Source: Hygrocybe punicea
Lineage: Eukaryota; Basidiomycota; Agaricomycetes; Agaricales; Hygrophoraceae
Assembly: GCA_963556145.1 (NCBI GenBank)
Contig: OY744467.1
Location: 6,324,001 to 6,388,000 of the forward strand
Reading direction: 5' to 3'
Length of the DNA: 64,000 bases
Shown: positions 31,988 to 43,026 of the stretch, in pieces
Position numbering within the stretch: the stretch's first letter is position 1
How the letters are laid out: each line of letters opens with the position of its first letter
The notes under the pieces: generated by a model
Databases searched by the model: none
Told to the model about the DNA's origin: nothing
What the model saw: only the letters and a program-made list of their open reading frames with translations
Position numbers and translations under genes: made by a program

Positions 31988-32715
31988 GTAACTCGCGAGC
32001 TCCTTGTTGAACTCGTCCATATTCTGATGTGACATTGGCGAGAGAGATGTAGATCCGGGGAACGTTTGCGACTGCAGGTACGCATTGTAGCTGGTCACGA
32101 ACGGTTGAAAGCCATGTAGAGCGGCCTGGATTGTCGTTGGAACAGGTGTAGAATCAGGACTCAGTACCCCGGACCCATGTTCAGTTGCGGGGTTTCGAGA
32201 AGTTATCATCTTCAAACGCTCGCGGTCCTTCTGTGACATATACTCAAATACTGATCGTGGAGCAGCAGGGAGCGGTGTTTCGCCCAGTAACGAACCCCGC
32301 TACATAGATTCTCGTGTCAGGAATAAAAGGGGCCCGCTGAATATACATGAATTCATACCTCATCGGCCGATTTGCCTAACTTCCATTTCGCGTGCGACAG
32401 AGGCTCGGAGGAAGATGTTTTGGTTCCAACGTTCTCCTTGTCGCTCTCCCAAACACGATTTGGATTCGGCTTCCATCCCTAGGGGATATCTGGAAGAGGA
32501 TACCTGTGAGCAGAGTGAAATCAAGCTATTGTTCTGGAGATAATCAATCAACACGTTACCAATCATCGATCTTCAGCTACTGGTTGATCAGAAAGTATAA
32601 ATCCTGCGAGAACTGGTGTTCAGTCATGGAACGTTTGCACAGATGATGCTGTGCTCTTCAAGATGTAAATTTCTGAGTCCTTCTTGAACAAATGGAAACG
32701 CGGCCTGCTCACGGT
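31978..32715 (-). pseudogene. Truncated GPATCH1/TGH-like G-patch gene fragment
   Basis: On the minus strand, after PVLAGFILSDQPVAEDRW an intron (GTAACG...TCACAG) leads to YPLPDIP*GWKPNPNRVW and DKENVGTKTSSSEPLSHAKW. A second intron (GTATGA...ATGTAG) leads to RGSLLGETPLPAAPRSVFEY and MSQKDRERLKMITSRNP, then ALHGFQPF and HQNMDEFNKELASYLKAA. This order matches the DUF1604/TGH region of fungal G-patch domain proteins related to GPATCH1, a splicing-associated factor. An in-frame stop interrupts DIP*GW and another interrupts FHD*TPV. The reading ends at about 31978, exactly where the convergent MAK11 fragment ends. The G-patch motif itself is not present in this piece. Confidence 0.7.
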
Positions 32716-34457
32716 TTCTGGTTTGTTGTTAGTTCGGATAGATCTACCCGGGATGTAAGGCAAAAAAAGCTAAAGCTGACGGTCAAAAGCGGAAGTGGCT
32801 GATAAGTCCGAAAATTAAAATTTCCTGATGTCCGTGACGAGATCTTGCAGTTCTGGTGGCCACTACCACCGTTCAACAATATCGAGTCCATGGTAGCCTT
32901 GTCGAAGGACGCGGATGCCCAGGTCGCGGGCATAGCAGACCATGCTTCCACCTTGGTGCTTCTTGTCAAGGACGAGCTCCCCCAAGATGCCAGGAGATCT
33001 GGCTGCCGAGGAGCGGTGCGACTTTTCAAGGCATTCGAAACTGTGGAGGATTCTCTAGCGTGGGGCAAATGAGAAGATGGCAGCAACGTGTGTGTCGAAT
33101 AGAAAGCCGATGGTCAAGATAATTCGGGGAATATCGAACAAACGACGCTTGATCGATTAACAAAGATTGGTTTGTTGTTGAGGAAACAGAACGACGAGAG
33201 GTTTAGAGTGCTCAAGTTATTGAAACTGGGTCACCAGTTCTTGGATCAAAGGACCAAACGCTGTTCTCATAGCCGCGTAGTATGTCTCAATCGTAGTCTC
33301 AACCCTTATCCTGACCTTAGCTGACCATCCCATTGGCAGCCTTTCTGGAAACAATGCCACGAAACCTTGAAATCGCTCAATCGCTATTGTGAACCATACT
33401 GGATTGTTGCAGTGGCAATTGATCGTAGGGCTCAAAAAGTATGTTATCTTTCCACCAAGTGTTGATCGACATGCACTCCCGGCTGTCTCGTCGCCGAGAG
33501 ACCCATCTAACAGTTGAAGGAAAGGCTGGCAGATTGACAACGAGAACCAAGGTCCTTCGGAGTACCATCAGCGAGCAACAAAGGGGACTAATCAGAGGTG
33601 GAAGTATGTCGCAAAGCAAAGGTATTCAGGTGAGGACACCTTGGTTCTGACACTGAAGATGATGTCTGCACCCTGCGGCTGACGCCATTTTAACCAAAAT
33701 CTCCAAAGACCAGGCTCGGAGCTCTGCGGCAAAATTACTGCCAAAACGGTCGTAGAAGCGACAACTTCTATAGCTTCACCTGCCCGTCACACTGGAAAGA
33801 TTCTCTCTGTCGTGATGCGTGCACGCTATTCTCTTGCGGCTGAAATTTTTGCTCGCACGGTGCTCAGGCATCTGTCGCTGGTTCTTGCTGTCTCTTCACC
33901 TTCTCGAACACCGATCATGCCATTTCCGTATTGAATTGTACCTTCCCCTAATTCACCTGTGGCCCATCTGGATTACAGGAGTGTAGCGAAATCTGCTGTG
34001 CCACAAACGATATACATAATGTTGCTACAAGTATTGTATTCTGGTATGTGGAGGCGCTTTCAAGTTCTTGACATAGGCCATGACGAACTCATAACTTGGA
34101 CCTCCAACTGCTTCACCAAATACCATATTTGATTGACGCCGTATTTACGTTTCAAGATGATAAATGGAAACATTACTGATTTCACCGCCGCAGCCGCAGC
34201 CAACTCAAGGTCTGGATGGTGAGCGCACCTCATGAGGGTTGTTGGTCGCCATTCTAGTCCCCACCATGTCTATGCATTCGTTGATAGGTATGGGTGTAGC
34301 TGATCGTGTTCGGAGTGTATTTCATAACAGAGCGATAGCATTACACAACGGAATGATTCAGAAAGCCAGATACAATGAAACAACATGGACGGACTAATGA
34401 ACACCAACAAATGAAGAATGAGAAATGAGCGTGCCCGATTTTTTTGCAAGACCAATC
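32716..34457. other. Region without a recognisable gene
   Basis: Short open frames exist, for example plus-strand 32845-33072 (FWWPLPPFNNIESMVALSKD) and 33441-33650 (LSRRRETHLTVEGKAGRLTT). Both could be exons of decayed host genes, but I cannot name them or join them. The remainder shows no clear repeat or coding signal. Confidence 0.4.
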
Positions 34458-35540
34458 TTATCTCGCATGTGAAGTTACTGTATTACCACTCGTCAAATCA
34501 GCCGGCATCGCCTGGTCTGGCATCAACAGATTATTGAGGGATGTAACGACGGCATGCTTGTCCCTCGTGCTCAACCGTGCACGAGAGATAACACCCAGAA
34601 TATTAACTATATCTGGGAGACCTTCCTGTGTCGCCTCATTTGTCGACAACTGAGGCTGGGCCGTTGATAATTGTACATCCGCCAATGATGATGATGATGC
34701 CTCAGGTGTGGCCGGATCGGTAGAAGAAGCGTTCCATGAGGCTATGAGTGCCTGCCGTCGGCTGGCTGTTGCAGACGAATGAGATAAACAGCTGAAGCTA
34801 AATCGGCCTCCGGATTCCTGTATTCACTCGTTGACTGCTCAGGTGGATGATACGGAAAGACCATATTCTCGGGTTTGGGGGGTACTGGAGGACCGGTGGG
34901 AGTGGGAACTGAGAGGGAAATATTTCCAACAACGCCAGAAGGATGCAATGCTAATGCCCCTCCATCTGATGATGTAAACACAGTGGCAAAACGAGGAAGG
35001 AATGGTAAAGTTATACTGACCAGGAAGTGTCGTAAAGGGGACATGATTGCGCCTTCTTGTGCCTGGAACAGCCGTTCGACCGGTGTTAGGTGTCAATTCG
35101 CTTCCGCGTTGTACGGTGTCAATTGAATCTGTGTATGAGAAGGGTCCCTCTGGATCTGATGTACCATCAGACAAGGAACTAACTGTGGGGAAGGATGTTT
35201 ATAGTGAAACTCACTTGGCGAGAGCGGAGTGGGGAAGTACATCGTAGCCGGCTGGCTTGTCTCCAAACCAGAATAAGGCCCTGGTTCAGATTTGATGGTA
35301 TCAGACCCAAACGCTGCCATCACAATGCGGTCGTCTACGCTTCTACAGAAAGAAGAATACGATAATGAGGGTGAGAAGAACGAAGACAACACCAATGAGG
35401 CCACCAGCAATGACACCCTTGCTTGACTTGTGTGGAAATGAGGAGGAGGAGGAGGAGGATGCCGAGGGGGAAGAAGATACTGAGGGAGAGGATACTGCAG
35501 CTGTCACTGTCGTTGAAGTGACAGCGAAGTCTGGGCTATG
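34458..35540 (-). pseudogene. Serine-rich single-pass membrane protein gene remnant
   Basis: Read on the minus strand from 35540: a Ser/Thr-rich stretch (TSTTVTAAVSSPSVSSSPS, then a run of Ser), then a hydrophobic segment of about 23 residues (SSKGVIAGGLIGVVFVLLTL, continuing IIVFFF) at 35415-35345. A stop (35343-35345) and a basic KRRR patch follow. The cytoplasmic part resumes in other frames (SDGTSDPEGPFSYTDSIDTV, PVPPKPENMVFPYHPPEQST) down to 34458. This is the layout of a common basidiomycete family of mucin-like one-pass membrane proteins of unknown function. The signal peptide end is absent; the frame runs into the border of the Plavaka element at 35566. Decayed or interrupted by that insertion. 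Confidence 0.5.
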
Positions 35541-35565
35541 AGGAGGTGAGCACGTTTGTACTAAT

Positions 35566-35720
35566 CAGGAAAACACCTTTCCACTTAACGTGACTTAATG
35601 TGACTTAAAACGTGACTTAAGACGGATTAAGACGGGTTAAGACTGTTAAGTCATCAAGACAAATTAAGAAGGTTATTACGCTAAAACCACGTTAATTTTA
35701 ACTGTGTTAATTTTAACTTA
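35566..35720 (+). repeat. Left end of the Plavaka element
   Basis: The terminal CAGGAAAACACCTTTC is followed by repeated GTGACTTAA, GGATTAAGAC and GGTTAAGAC words, mirrored at the right end. Confidence 0.8.
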
Positions 35721-35988
35721 CAATTTACTTTTATTTTTATCTTTATTTTAAAAGGGCCCAAATTTTTATACTATGGAATGATATAATAACAAAAAGCTGC
35801 CGAGCACAACAGACCCCCAGGAAGCTTTGGCGGGCAAGAGATAGCTTTGGCAGAACTCTGTTGGTGGGGTGAGAATGATACAAGTGTGCAAGGAACCAGG
35901 ACTCACATTCACCAAACTCAATCAGAGCTGCACGCTCTTGCTCCTCATCTTCCTCTATTGAACCGTCAGAGGTCCCAAAGCAGCCACC

Positions 35989-38094
35989 TCAAGCAATTTC
36001 TTGCGCTTGCTCAACAACTTCATCAAAGGCATTGGCCGGCATCTTCCCAATGGAAGCGAGATATCCATGCATTGCCTTCCCCCAGTTCTGCTCAGTGAAC
36101 GCCATGTCCTTGATGCTTCGGGAGGCTGGACTCTTGCTAACTGCTATGGTTATCTTGCCAGGCACACCCCGATCCTCTGCAATCACGAGATCCTGGTTGA
36201 CCCATAGCTTAAACGCCCTCTCGCACTGGATTTTCATCCGTAAGTGTAGGCAATGATGATGGATACAACTCACCGCGCTTACTGCCAGTGCCAGAGCCGC
36301 CTTCGGGTCCATGGGTCTCCTGGAGATTGCTAGAACCTTGATGGAATTGCGGATGGCTAGGAAATGGGCTGCGAAAGTTTGAAGTATAAATGTGCCTTGA
36401 TATATGCCCCAGAAATGCTGTGCGTTTTGTTACTTTGCTATGAAGGGTAGAAACGGGGGTGTAGACTTACCGTTCTATCCGTGCCATCGGCAACTGCAAA
36501 AAGAAACCTGAAATGAGCAAGCTGTTCTTTCACGAATGCAGCCCGAGCCTCGTTGGTATTGTACTGGGGATTCGCCAGGAAAAAGTCATTGAGCGTGGCA
36601 ACAGCAGCGGAGGCAAATGTTGCTCTCCATTCGTAGATGCATTGATTTGCCTGAATAGCGTTGGTCAGTGCCATGGATCAATTAGAGTATGAAACGTACA
36701 ATAGAAAATACACAATCCTGGTGTTCGACTGTGTATGGGATGTCCTGGATGGTTTTCCTGTTGGTGTAGATGGCATTCCATATATGTTGCAAAGCAACAA
36801 TAGCATCCTCATCCTGGACTACCCAAAAGTTGGGGGAATTTCCTACAAAAACGGTATAGGTTGAGATGAAAACACGGCGCCATACATTGCCGTCAGTGGC
36901 ACCAGCTGGAAGATTGCGATTGGTGTAATGGACATGGCCTTGACGGCCTGCGTCACTGGAGAGCATTGTCGCAGTTGTCATGCTGTCCTCCACCTTGATT
37001 GCAACCTGTCCAACCGCAGCATTCAGACGAAGTTGAGTACAAAAACCACAAGTTACCTCTAAAGATGACTTATGGCACTTGGCCATCACCAAAGTAGGGC
37101 CTGTCTCGTCACTTTGGTCTGCTGTGGTGGGCTCTGAGCTAAGACCGGACTGGCCATGGGTTTTGAACTTCGGAGAAGTGCCTGACGATGAGTTCCTGGG
37201 AAGGTTTTCCCCGCTGATAAGACTCCTGGTGGGAGTTCGCTTGGGGGGCAGAGCCGTGCAGTGGACATCAGCTGCCCATTTATCAACAACGCCTGCGTGG
37301 CTTTTGTCGACGGCGTTGCGGTGGTGAAAAAAAAGGGTGAGACAATCGAGTGTAAGCATGTGTTGGTATGCACCTTCCAATTTGGGTGACTGTTGCCATT
37401 CAACGAATCAAGGTTTGGATCATCGATTGATAAACAATTGGAAGAAACTCACGCTCAGGCTCTTCTTTGATGTCCACCACTTCCCGGTATGCCTTGACGG
37501 CATTGCGGTTTTCTTCTTTCTGGACCCGTTTCTTTTTCTTTCGCTCGTTGACTTCCTCGTCTTCGCTGAAAGGCTGGTCCTTCGATTTGTCATCATAGTC
37601 AGCATCTTTGGGGTCATCGATGTAGATGAGATCGTCGGATACTAGCATCACCTCTTCGACACCACTATCTGTAGGGCAATTGTTAGTAGGGCAATTGTTA
37701 GCATCAGTGAGTCTTGGAACTCACCACTTTTCTCCGCTGACACAGTTTGTCCACCAGCGGCCGAATCTTCAAGTTGGGCTGTTTGACTTTTGGACGAGGC
37801 GACAACCCGTGGTTGTGGCCTCGGTTTCGGTTTCGGTTGACTTGCTCCAGCTCTTTCCTTCACATCTTTTTGAGCCAACTGATCCTCGAGGTTGGCAACC
37901 TTCTTGAGAAGTTCAGCATGAATCTTTGCCTTATCCGCTTGCGAAGCCTGTTCTTCTGCATGTGCAGCCTCCATTTCGGCCTTGGTGCGTCGCTTCCTTT
38001 TCGCGGCAACTTCGCCAGGGTGCTGACTAGCATTCGTAGAACGAGTCTGCAAGCGGTCTGATTGAGTAGACAAGTGGTCGGATGGAGCGGACAT
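35989..38094 (-). pseudogene. Plavaka companion gene, basic N-terminus, unknown function
   Basis: The ATG at 38092-38094 opens MSAPSDHLSTQSDRLQTRS, then KRKRRTKAEMEAAHAEEQ, a helical segment (ELLKKVANLEDQLAQKD) and a KPKPRPQPR linker. Acidic and basic exons follow (37651-37400: ERKKKKRVQKEENRN). A block at 37380-36682 contains STARLCPPSELPP-like text in one frame and WRRVFISTYTVFVGNSPNFW in another. Further exons at 36674-36438 (RATFASAAVATLNDFFLA) and 36312-35989 (CERAFKLWVNQDLVIAED, GKAMHGYLASIGKMPANAFDE) complete it. The KRKRRTKAEME start is characteristic, in my memory, of basidiomycete genes found beside Plavaka/CACTA transposases. The basic stretch may be a nuclear signal or DNA contact; function unknown. 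Frames are disturbed, so decay is likely. Confidence 0.55.
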
Positions 38095-38232
38095 GGCAAC
38101 TTGGGTACGTGGTCGATGTGAGGAAGATGGGCTGATTTGACATTTTTTTTTTCAAGTTCAGATTTCTGCACGTGTGCGGTGGAAACTTGAACCCCACTTG
38201 CAGTCTTAGTGCAGCAAACTTAACTGCCAAAC

Positions 38233-41200
38233 ATGTCCACCCCTGTTACACACTGGCACAAGACAACCTTCCTATGTCTACCATGCGTCACCTGCAGACG
38301 ATACTTCCGCAATCAAGCTGGACTCACAAAACACTGTTGTACATATCATTTTCATTTGATCACGCCCAGGGCAGCCGCAAACCCTTCCGCTCCTCTTGGT
38401 GATGCCATGGATACCAGCGAGGACATGGATCCTCCCTCCAATTCTGGCCAAAGTCCTAGCTGGGCACCCACAGTAGAAGATGTCGACGAGGACGAGGATG
38501 ACGAAGATAACAGATCAAACATGCACAATACGCAATCAAATGGGGCATCACAATGTGGAGCACCGCACAGTGAGACACTGTATCACCCCAAGCTGAATGG
38601 TGAGAATCAGCTAATACCAATTCTTTTAACTGACCGTTACTGTATCATGCAGCTAGGCCCTGCGACGTTGATGGCAACTTCTTACACCCCAATTCTCCAC
38701 CTCCACCACCAGGGGACCCTCATAAGGACAATTGGGCCCCTTTCGAGAGCCGGGTTGCATTCGAACTCGCTGAGTTATTATACACACGCAACCAAATGTC
38801 GGCACCTCAAATTGACGCTTTAATGGACCTTTGGATGGCTTCAGCACTACCCTACAATGCCGAGGCCCCATTCAGGTCTTCAAAAGATTTGTATGACACT
38901 ATTGACACGTCGACCATTGGCGGTGTGAAGTGGGAAAACTTCAGCCTGAAGTATGAAGGAACTAAGCCTGACGAGAAGGTACCATCGTGGATGAACGAAC
39001 AATACGAAGTCTGATACCGGAATCCTCGTGACGTTGTGTGCAACATCCTCGCCAATACAAGCTTTGATGGTGAAATTAATGCAACCCCATATCAAGCATA
39101 CAGCGATGACGGCAAACGCGAGTACAACAATTTCATGTCTGGTGATTGGGCATGGCGTCAAGCGGTGAGCAATCTTTGGCCATAGGCTAAACTTGTACTG
39201 AGAATCTCGCCAGGACATCATCACCGAAGATCCAGAAACTCATGGTGGCATGTTCGTCCCCATTATCCTAGGTAGCGACAAGACCATCGTGTCTGTTGGC
39301 ACTGGCAATACGGACTATCACCCTCTGTATTTGTCCATTGGAAATGTGCACAACGGTGTGTGACGGGCTCACCACGATGCGCTGGTAGTCATCGGATTCT
39401 TGGCACAACCGAAAGGTCAGTGGTCCCAGGCATTGTATAAATGTTAACCCTACTTATCGTTACGTCCTCTGGCAGCAGAGAAGCAAGATGCTGATAAAGA
39501 AGAATTCCATCTATTCAAACGACAGATTTTTCACTCTTCACTGGTGAGGATCCTTGATCTGCTTAAGCCGGGTATGACAATACCTGAGGTCACTAAATGT
39601 TGGGATGGCCATTTTCGCAAGGCAATCTATGGCCTTGGCCCGTATATTGCAGATTATCCAGAGCAAGTGCTTGTGGCCTCCGTAGTGCAAGGCTGGTGCG
39701 CCAAGTGCCTTGCCTTACCCGATCGCTTGGAACAATGCGGAATCACACGAACATATGAGCATACCCAGACTGTTATCGAAGCTTTTGGATTACAGGTTGC
39801 ATGGGAAGAGTATGGCATTTCAGGTGACATAAAGGTATGTGCTCATACCCGAACCTGAGCACAATCTCATCTTGTTCAGCTTTTTACAGAGGGCTTCCCA
39901 CGTGCTGACATCCATGAACTACTTGTGCCCAACATCCTCCATCAATTGATCAAAGGAGTTTTCAAAGATCACTTGGTACAATGGGTTGAAGATTATCTAG
40001 TTTTAACACATGGCTGAAAACGAGCAGATGAGATCCTCACCGACATCGATCACCGGTGAGTCGCGAGCATAGTCGAGGAAGTTCTATACTTATTTCAAAC
40101 CAGCATCGCCTGCCAGCCACCCTTTTCGGGGCTCAGAAAATTTCATATGGGCAGAAACTTCGCTCAATGGACTGGCGACGACTCAAAGGCATTAATGAAG
40201 ATCTACCTGTCATGCATAGAAGGCCATGTACCCAATGAGATGGTTCGGGCTGTGCAAGCCTTTTTGGACTTCGTTTATATTGTCCGGCGAGATGTTCATA
40301 ACAAAGAGAGTCTCCGTGAGCTTGACAATGCCCTCCGACGATTTCAGCACTTCCGAGCAATATACCTGACCATGGGTGTTTGCATCAACTTCAATCTGCC
40401 ACGCCAACATTCGATGGTACACTATCTCACACTGATCCGAGCCTTTGGAGCTCTGAATGGGTTATGCTCATCAATTACAGAATCAAAACACATAGTGGCC
40501 GTCAAGAAGCCCTGGCGGCGATCTAACCACTTTAACGCCCTTGGCCAAATGCTGTTAACAAACCAACAGTTGGACAAGCTGGCCGCGATGCAGGTTGATT
40601 TTACCTACCGCAAAATGTTAGAAACCTCGTGTCTTACAGCCGCATTGATGATCGGTGAGTTTTTTCTCAATTGAATGCTGATATCTTCTGACAATTGATA
40701 ACAGAAGTTAACGCTGCTTCGTCTGATGAAAATACTTGTGGAGATACTGCGGTTGACGAGGAGCAGGACCTGTCCGATGACGGGCCTGTGGTGTCAAGCT
40801 ATGTGAACTTGACATGGACTGTCCATAAGTATTCGTCAACCCTATCTTTCTCTGCATAGCGTATACTGATTGGTTTGTAAGGTTGCATGTGCGCTGTGGA
40901 GCAGCTTGCAGTACAGGTGGCAGAGCCACAACTGCCTGCTCTCATTCGACGATTTCTATATGATCAAATCAATCCGGATAATGTTCTAACGTCCGCTCAT
41001 GTTGCTTTACGTGAATGCCCAAGAGCTCCAATGAAACTCAAAGTGCACCATTCGGCGGTGACAACATTCCATGCCCCAAGTGATCCAAGTGGTCTCCAAG
41101 GCATGCGCCGTGAATACATCCGGAGTACAGATAAATGGAGGAGGACAGGGCCCTGTCATGATGTCATGTTTCTAAACCGTGACCCTGAGCTGCCTGGGAT

Positions 41201-41534
41201 GCACGGGATCGACATTGTTCAAGTTCAATGTTTCTTCTCTTTTGACCATGAAGGCACGACGTACCCGTGTGCATTTGTGCATTGGTTCAAACTACTTGGC
41301 AACGAGCCAGATGGGATAACAGGCATGTGGGTTGTGGAGCCAGAGCGCAATTTCGAAGGCGACAGAGTGACATCGGTTATCCACCTTGATTGTATAATCC
41401 GAGCTTGTCATCTTGTCCCAGTTTTTGGATCGAAGGTTATACCTGTTCTGCAACCAAAGGACTATCTTACGGCCTTCAAATATTACTATGTAAACAAGTA
41501 TGCTGATCATCACGCGTTCCAATTAGCATTTTGA
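38233..41534 (+). pseudogene. Plavaka-family transposase, decayed
   Basis: The ATG at 38233 opens a C2H2-like finger (CVTCRRYFRNQAGLTKHCCT) and an acidic linker (EDVDEDEDDED). After introns come MSAPQIDALMDLWMASALPY and IIGGVKWENF-type text. The signature block FVPIILGSDKTIVSVGTGNT with DYHPLYLSIGNVHNGV matches the Plavaka core as I recall it. Later exons contain CWDGHFRKAIYGLGPYIADY, LDFVYIVRRDVHNKESL, RQHSMVHYLTLIRAFGALNG and ITESKHIVAVKKPWRRSNHF. The gene ends at 41534. Stops at 39012-39014 (expected Trp) and 39361-39363 (expected Arg, before RAHH) inactivate it, and other frame changes are likely. The element could move only if another copy supplied transposase. Confidence 0.75.
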
Positions 41535-41662
41535 CGGTCTTAACGTCTTATTCAGTCTTAATTGGTCTTAACGTGTCTTAATAATCAAGTTTATTTTACT
41601 TGAATAAAATTTAAGTTCAATAAGTCACATTAAGTCACACTAAGTCGAAAGGTGTTTTCCTG
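41530..41662 (-). repeat. Right end of the Plavaka element
   Basis: TCTTAA-rich subterminal words and TTAAGTCACACTAAGTCG precede the terminal GAAAGGTGTTTTCCTG. Confidence 0.8.
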
Positions 41663-42146
41663 ATGCTACTATGGATCACAAAGAAACTAATCGTACTTGG
41701 CAAAGATTGTGGTCAATGAGCTTGTAGGAAAGGCGACGGTGGGTCTAACAAACATTGAGCCCAAAGCAATCAATAGACACAAAAGCTCACTGTTGAAATG
41801 ATGTCGAGAATGAGGAGTCACCAGATGGAGAATGTTGGGTATAGGATTGAAAATCTGTCAGATAGTAGATTGCATAGGTAGTCGTGAGACTGCCCAAGCA
41901 GGCAGATGACGATCCAGGCTGTATGGTGTAATATTGATAACCATTGTTGCCGTAACCGATTGCGATGAAGCTCTGTCAAGCCTTGGACCTTTACGCTGGA
42001 ACTTAGTTTAAAATTATATAAACACGGCTGTGACAATTTTGTGACGGTGCCGAAACTTCCGCTGAACTCCCCGCTGCCAAGAATACTTGGTATACCCTTG
42101 ACTTGCCTATATAATGTATCATTCCTGATACAAGCATGCTAGGATC
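41663..42146. other. Intergenic region upstream of the small gene at 42147
   Basis: No gene that I can support. A TATA-like CCTATATAATG lies about 40 bp before the ATG at 42147 and may serve that gene's promoter. Confidence 0.4.
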
Positions 42147-42734
42147 ATGCCCTTCTCCACCGACGTGAACTGGCCGCAAGGGTTACTCAACATCTTCAAT
42201 GTCAGTCATAACCAAAATGCCCCACTCGAATCTCGTTATTATGGCCCTTACGACAGGCTCTTCAACTACGCTGTGATTGAGGGCTCCTTCGCCTTCTTCC
42301 TTGCCCCGCAGACCGCCCCTGACGAAACCTCTCTGCGTGATGCCGTAGACTTTGTTGTATTTATGGTGGTTTTGAATCAGGAACAGAAACCAGTTCTCAT
42401 CGCGCAGATTAAAGATGACAGATGGGCGAACGAACCTGATAGGTGCCAGAGGGCGGACATCCAGATGTGCCAGCGGTGCGATCAGATGCTTCCCAATTGC
42501 GCCATTCCTCGCCTGTACAGGTTGAGCCTGATGGGAACTTCCCTTCGCGTTTATTGTGGTGATAAGGTCACAGGCGAAGTTACGCCTCACTTTATTGGCC
42601 GCCCCAATGTGGATCGTATATTGCCACGCAATTTCTTGGAGGGGCAGTGGGATTTAGACATTTTGTCTCTAGAGGGATTGAAGAAGATGCAGGAAATTGT
42701 TGCATATGTCAAGGTAGAAGCTGCCAAAGTTTGA
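42147..42734 (+). CDS. Small intact protein of unknown function, possible nuclease-like fold
   Basis: A single 195-codon frame with ATG and stop and a TATA-like box upstream. The text FSTDVNWPQGLLNIFNVSHN, YGPYDRLFNYAVIEGSFAFF, VDFVVFMVVLNQEQKPVLIA then QIKDD, and LYRLSLMGTSLRVYCG is like an abundant family of uncharacterised basidiomycete proteins. The order of a conserved E in the N-terminal part, D in DFVVFM and (E/Q)-x-K in AQIKDD resembles a PD-(D/E)xK restriction-endonuclease-like core, as in many small fungal ORFs; this is a structural guess only. The gene sits between the Plavaka and CACTA elements and looks undamaged, unlike most of its surroundings. No cysteine motif or signal peptide; a CQRCDQMLPNC segment is present. 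Confidence 0.6.
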   Translation: MPFSTDVNWPQGLLNIFNVSHNQNAPLESRYYGPYDRLFNYAVIEGSFAFFLAPQTAPDETSLRDAVDFVVFMVVLNQEQKPVLIAQIKDDRWANEPDRCQRADIQMCQRCDQMLPNCAIPRLYRLSLMGTSLRVYCGDKVTGEVTPHFIGRPNVDRILPRNFLEGQWDLDILSLEGLKKMQEIVAYVKVEAAKV

Positions 42735-42810
42735 AGTGGGCCCCTCAACCCGGAAAGCTGTAGGCAGGTCGGAAGCGGGTGGCAGCTCCAAATCGTTAGC
42801 CAAGCTTGTT

Positions 42811-42817
42811 CTTGAGC
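42811..42817 (+). repeat. Left 7-bp target duplication CTTGAGC
   Basis: CTTGAGC directly precedes CCCAGTG at 42818 and is repeated at 49260-49266 directly after the right end. Confidence 0.75.
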
Positions 42818-43026
42818 CCCAGTGAAAATCGACATGAATTGCAATGAGTCAGCCCGAGTCTGAGTGAATGAACCGATATGAATCGAGTTGGAATGATATC
42901 CGGCTGGTTTATTAACGAACATTTGAACCGTTCTGAGTAGTGTCACTACCCGATTAAGAAGGAAGGACTTAGAGATATTTGGGATGCGGCATTTCGTAGG
43001 CCATTGTACATTCGTTTTATATCTAC

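Larger units (their letters stand above)
35566..41662. mobile_element. Plavaka-type DNA transposon, decayed
   Basis: The termini are inverted repeats. CAGGAAAACACCTTTCCACT starts at 35566, and its counterpart ending GGTGTTTTCCTG ends at 41662. Both ends are followed inward by GTGACTTAA/TTAAGTCAC-type subterminal repeats (35580-35720 and 41530-41640). Inside are a plus-strand Plavaka transposase gene (38233-41534) and a minus-strand companion gene (35989-38094) transcribed divergently from about 38.1-38.2 kb. I could not find a clean target duplication (flanks GTACTAAT and ATGCTACT). Confidence 0.8.
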
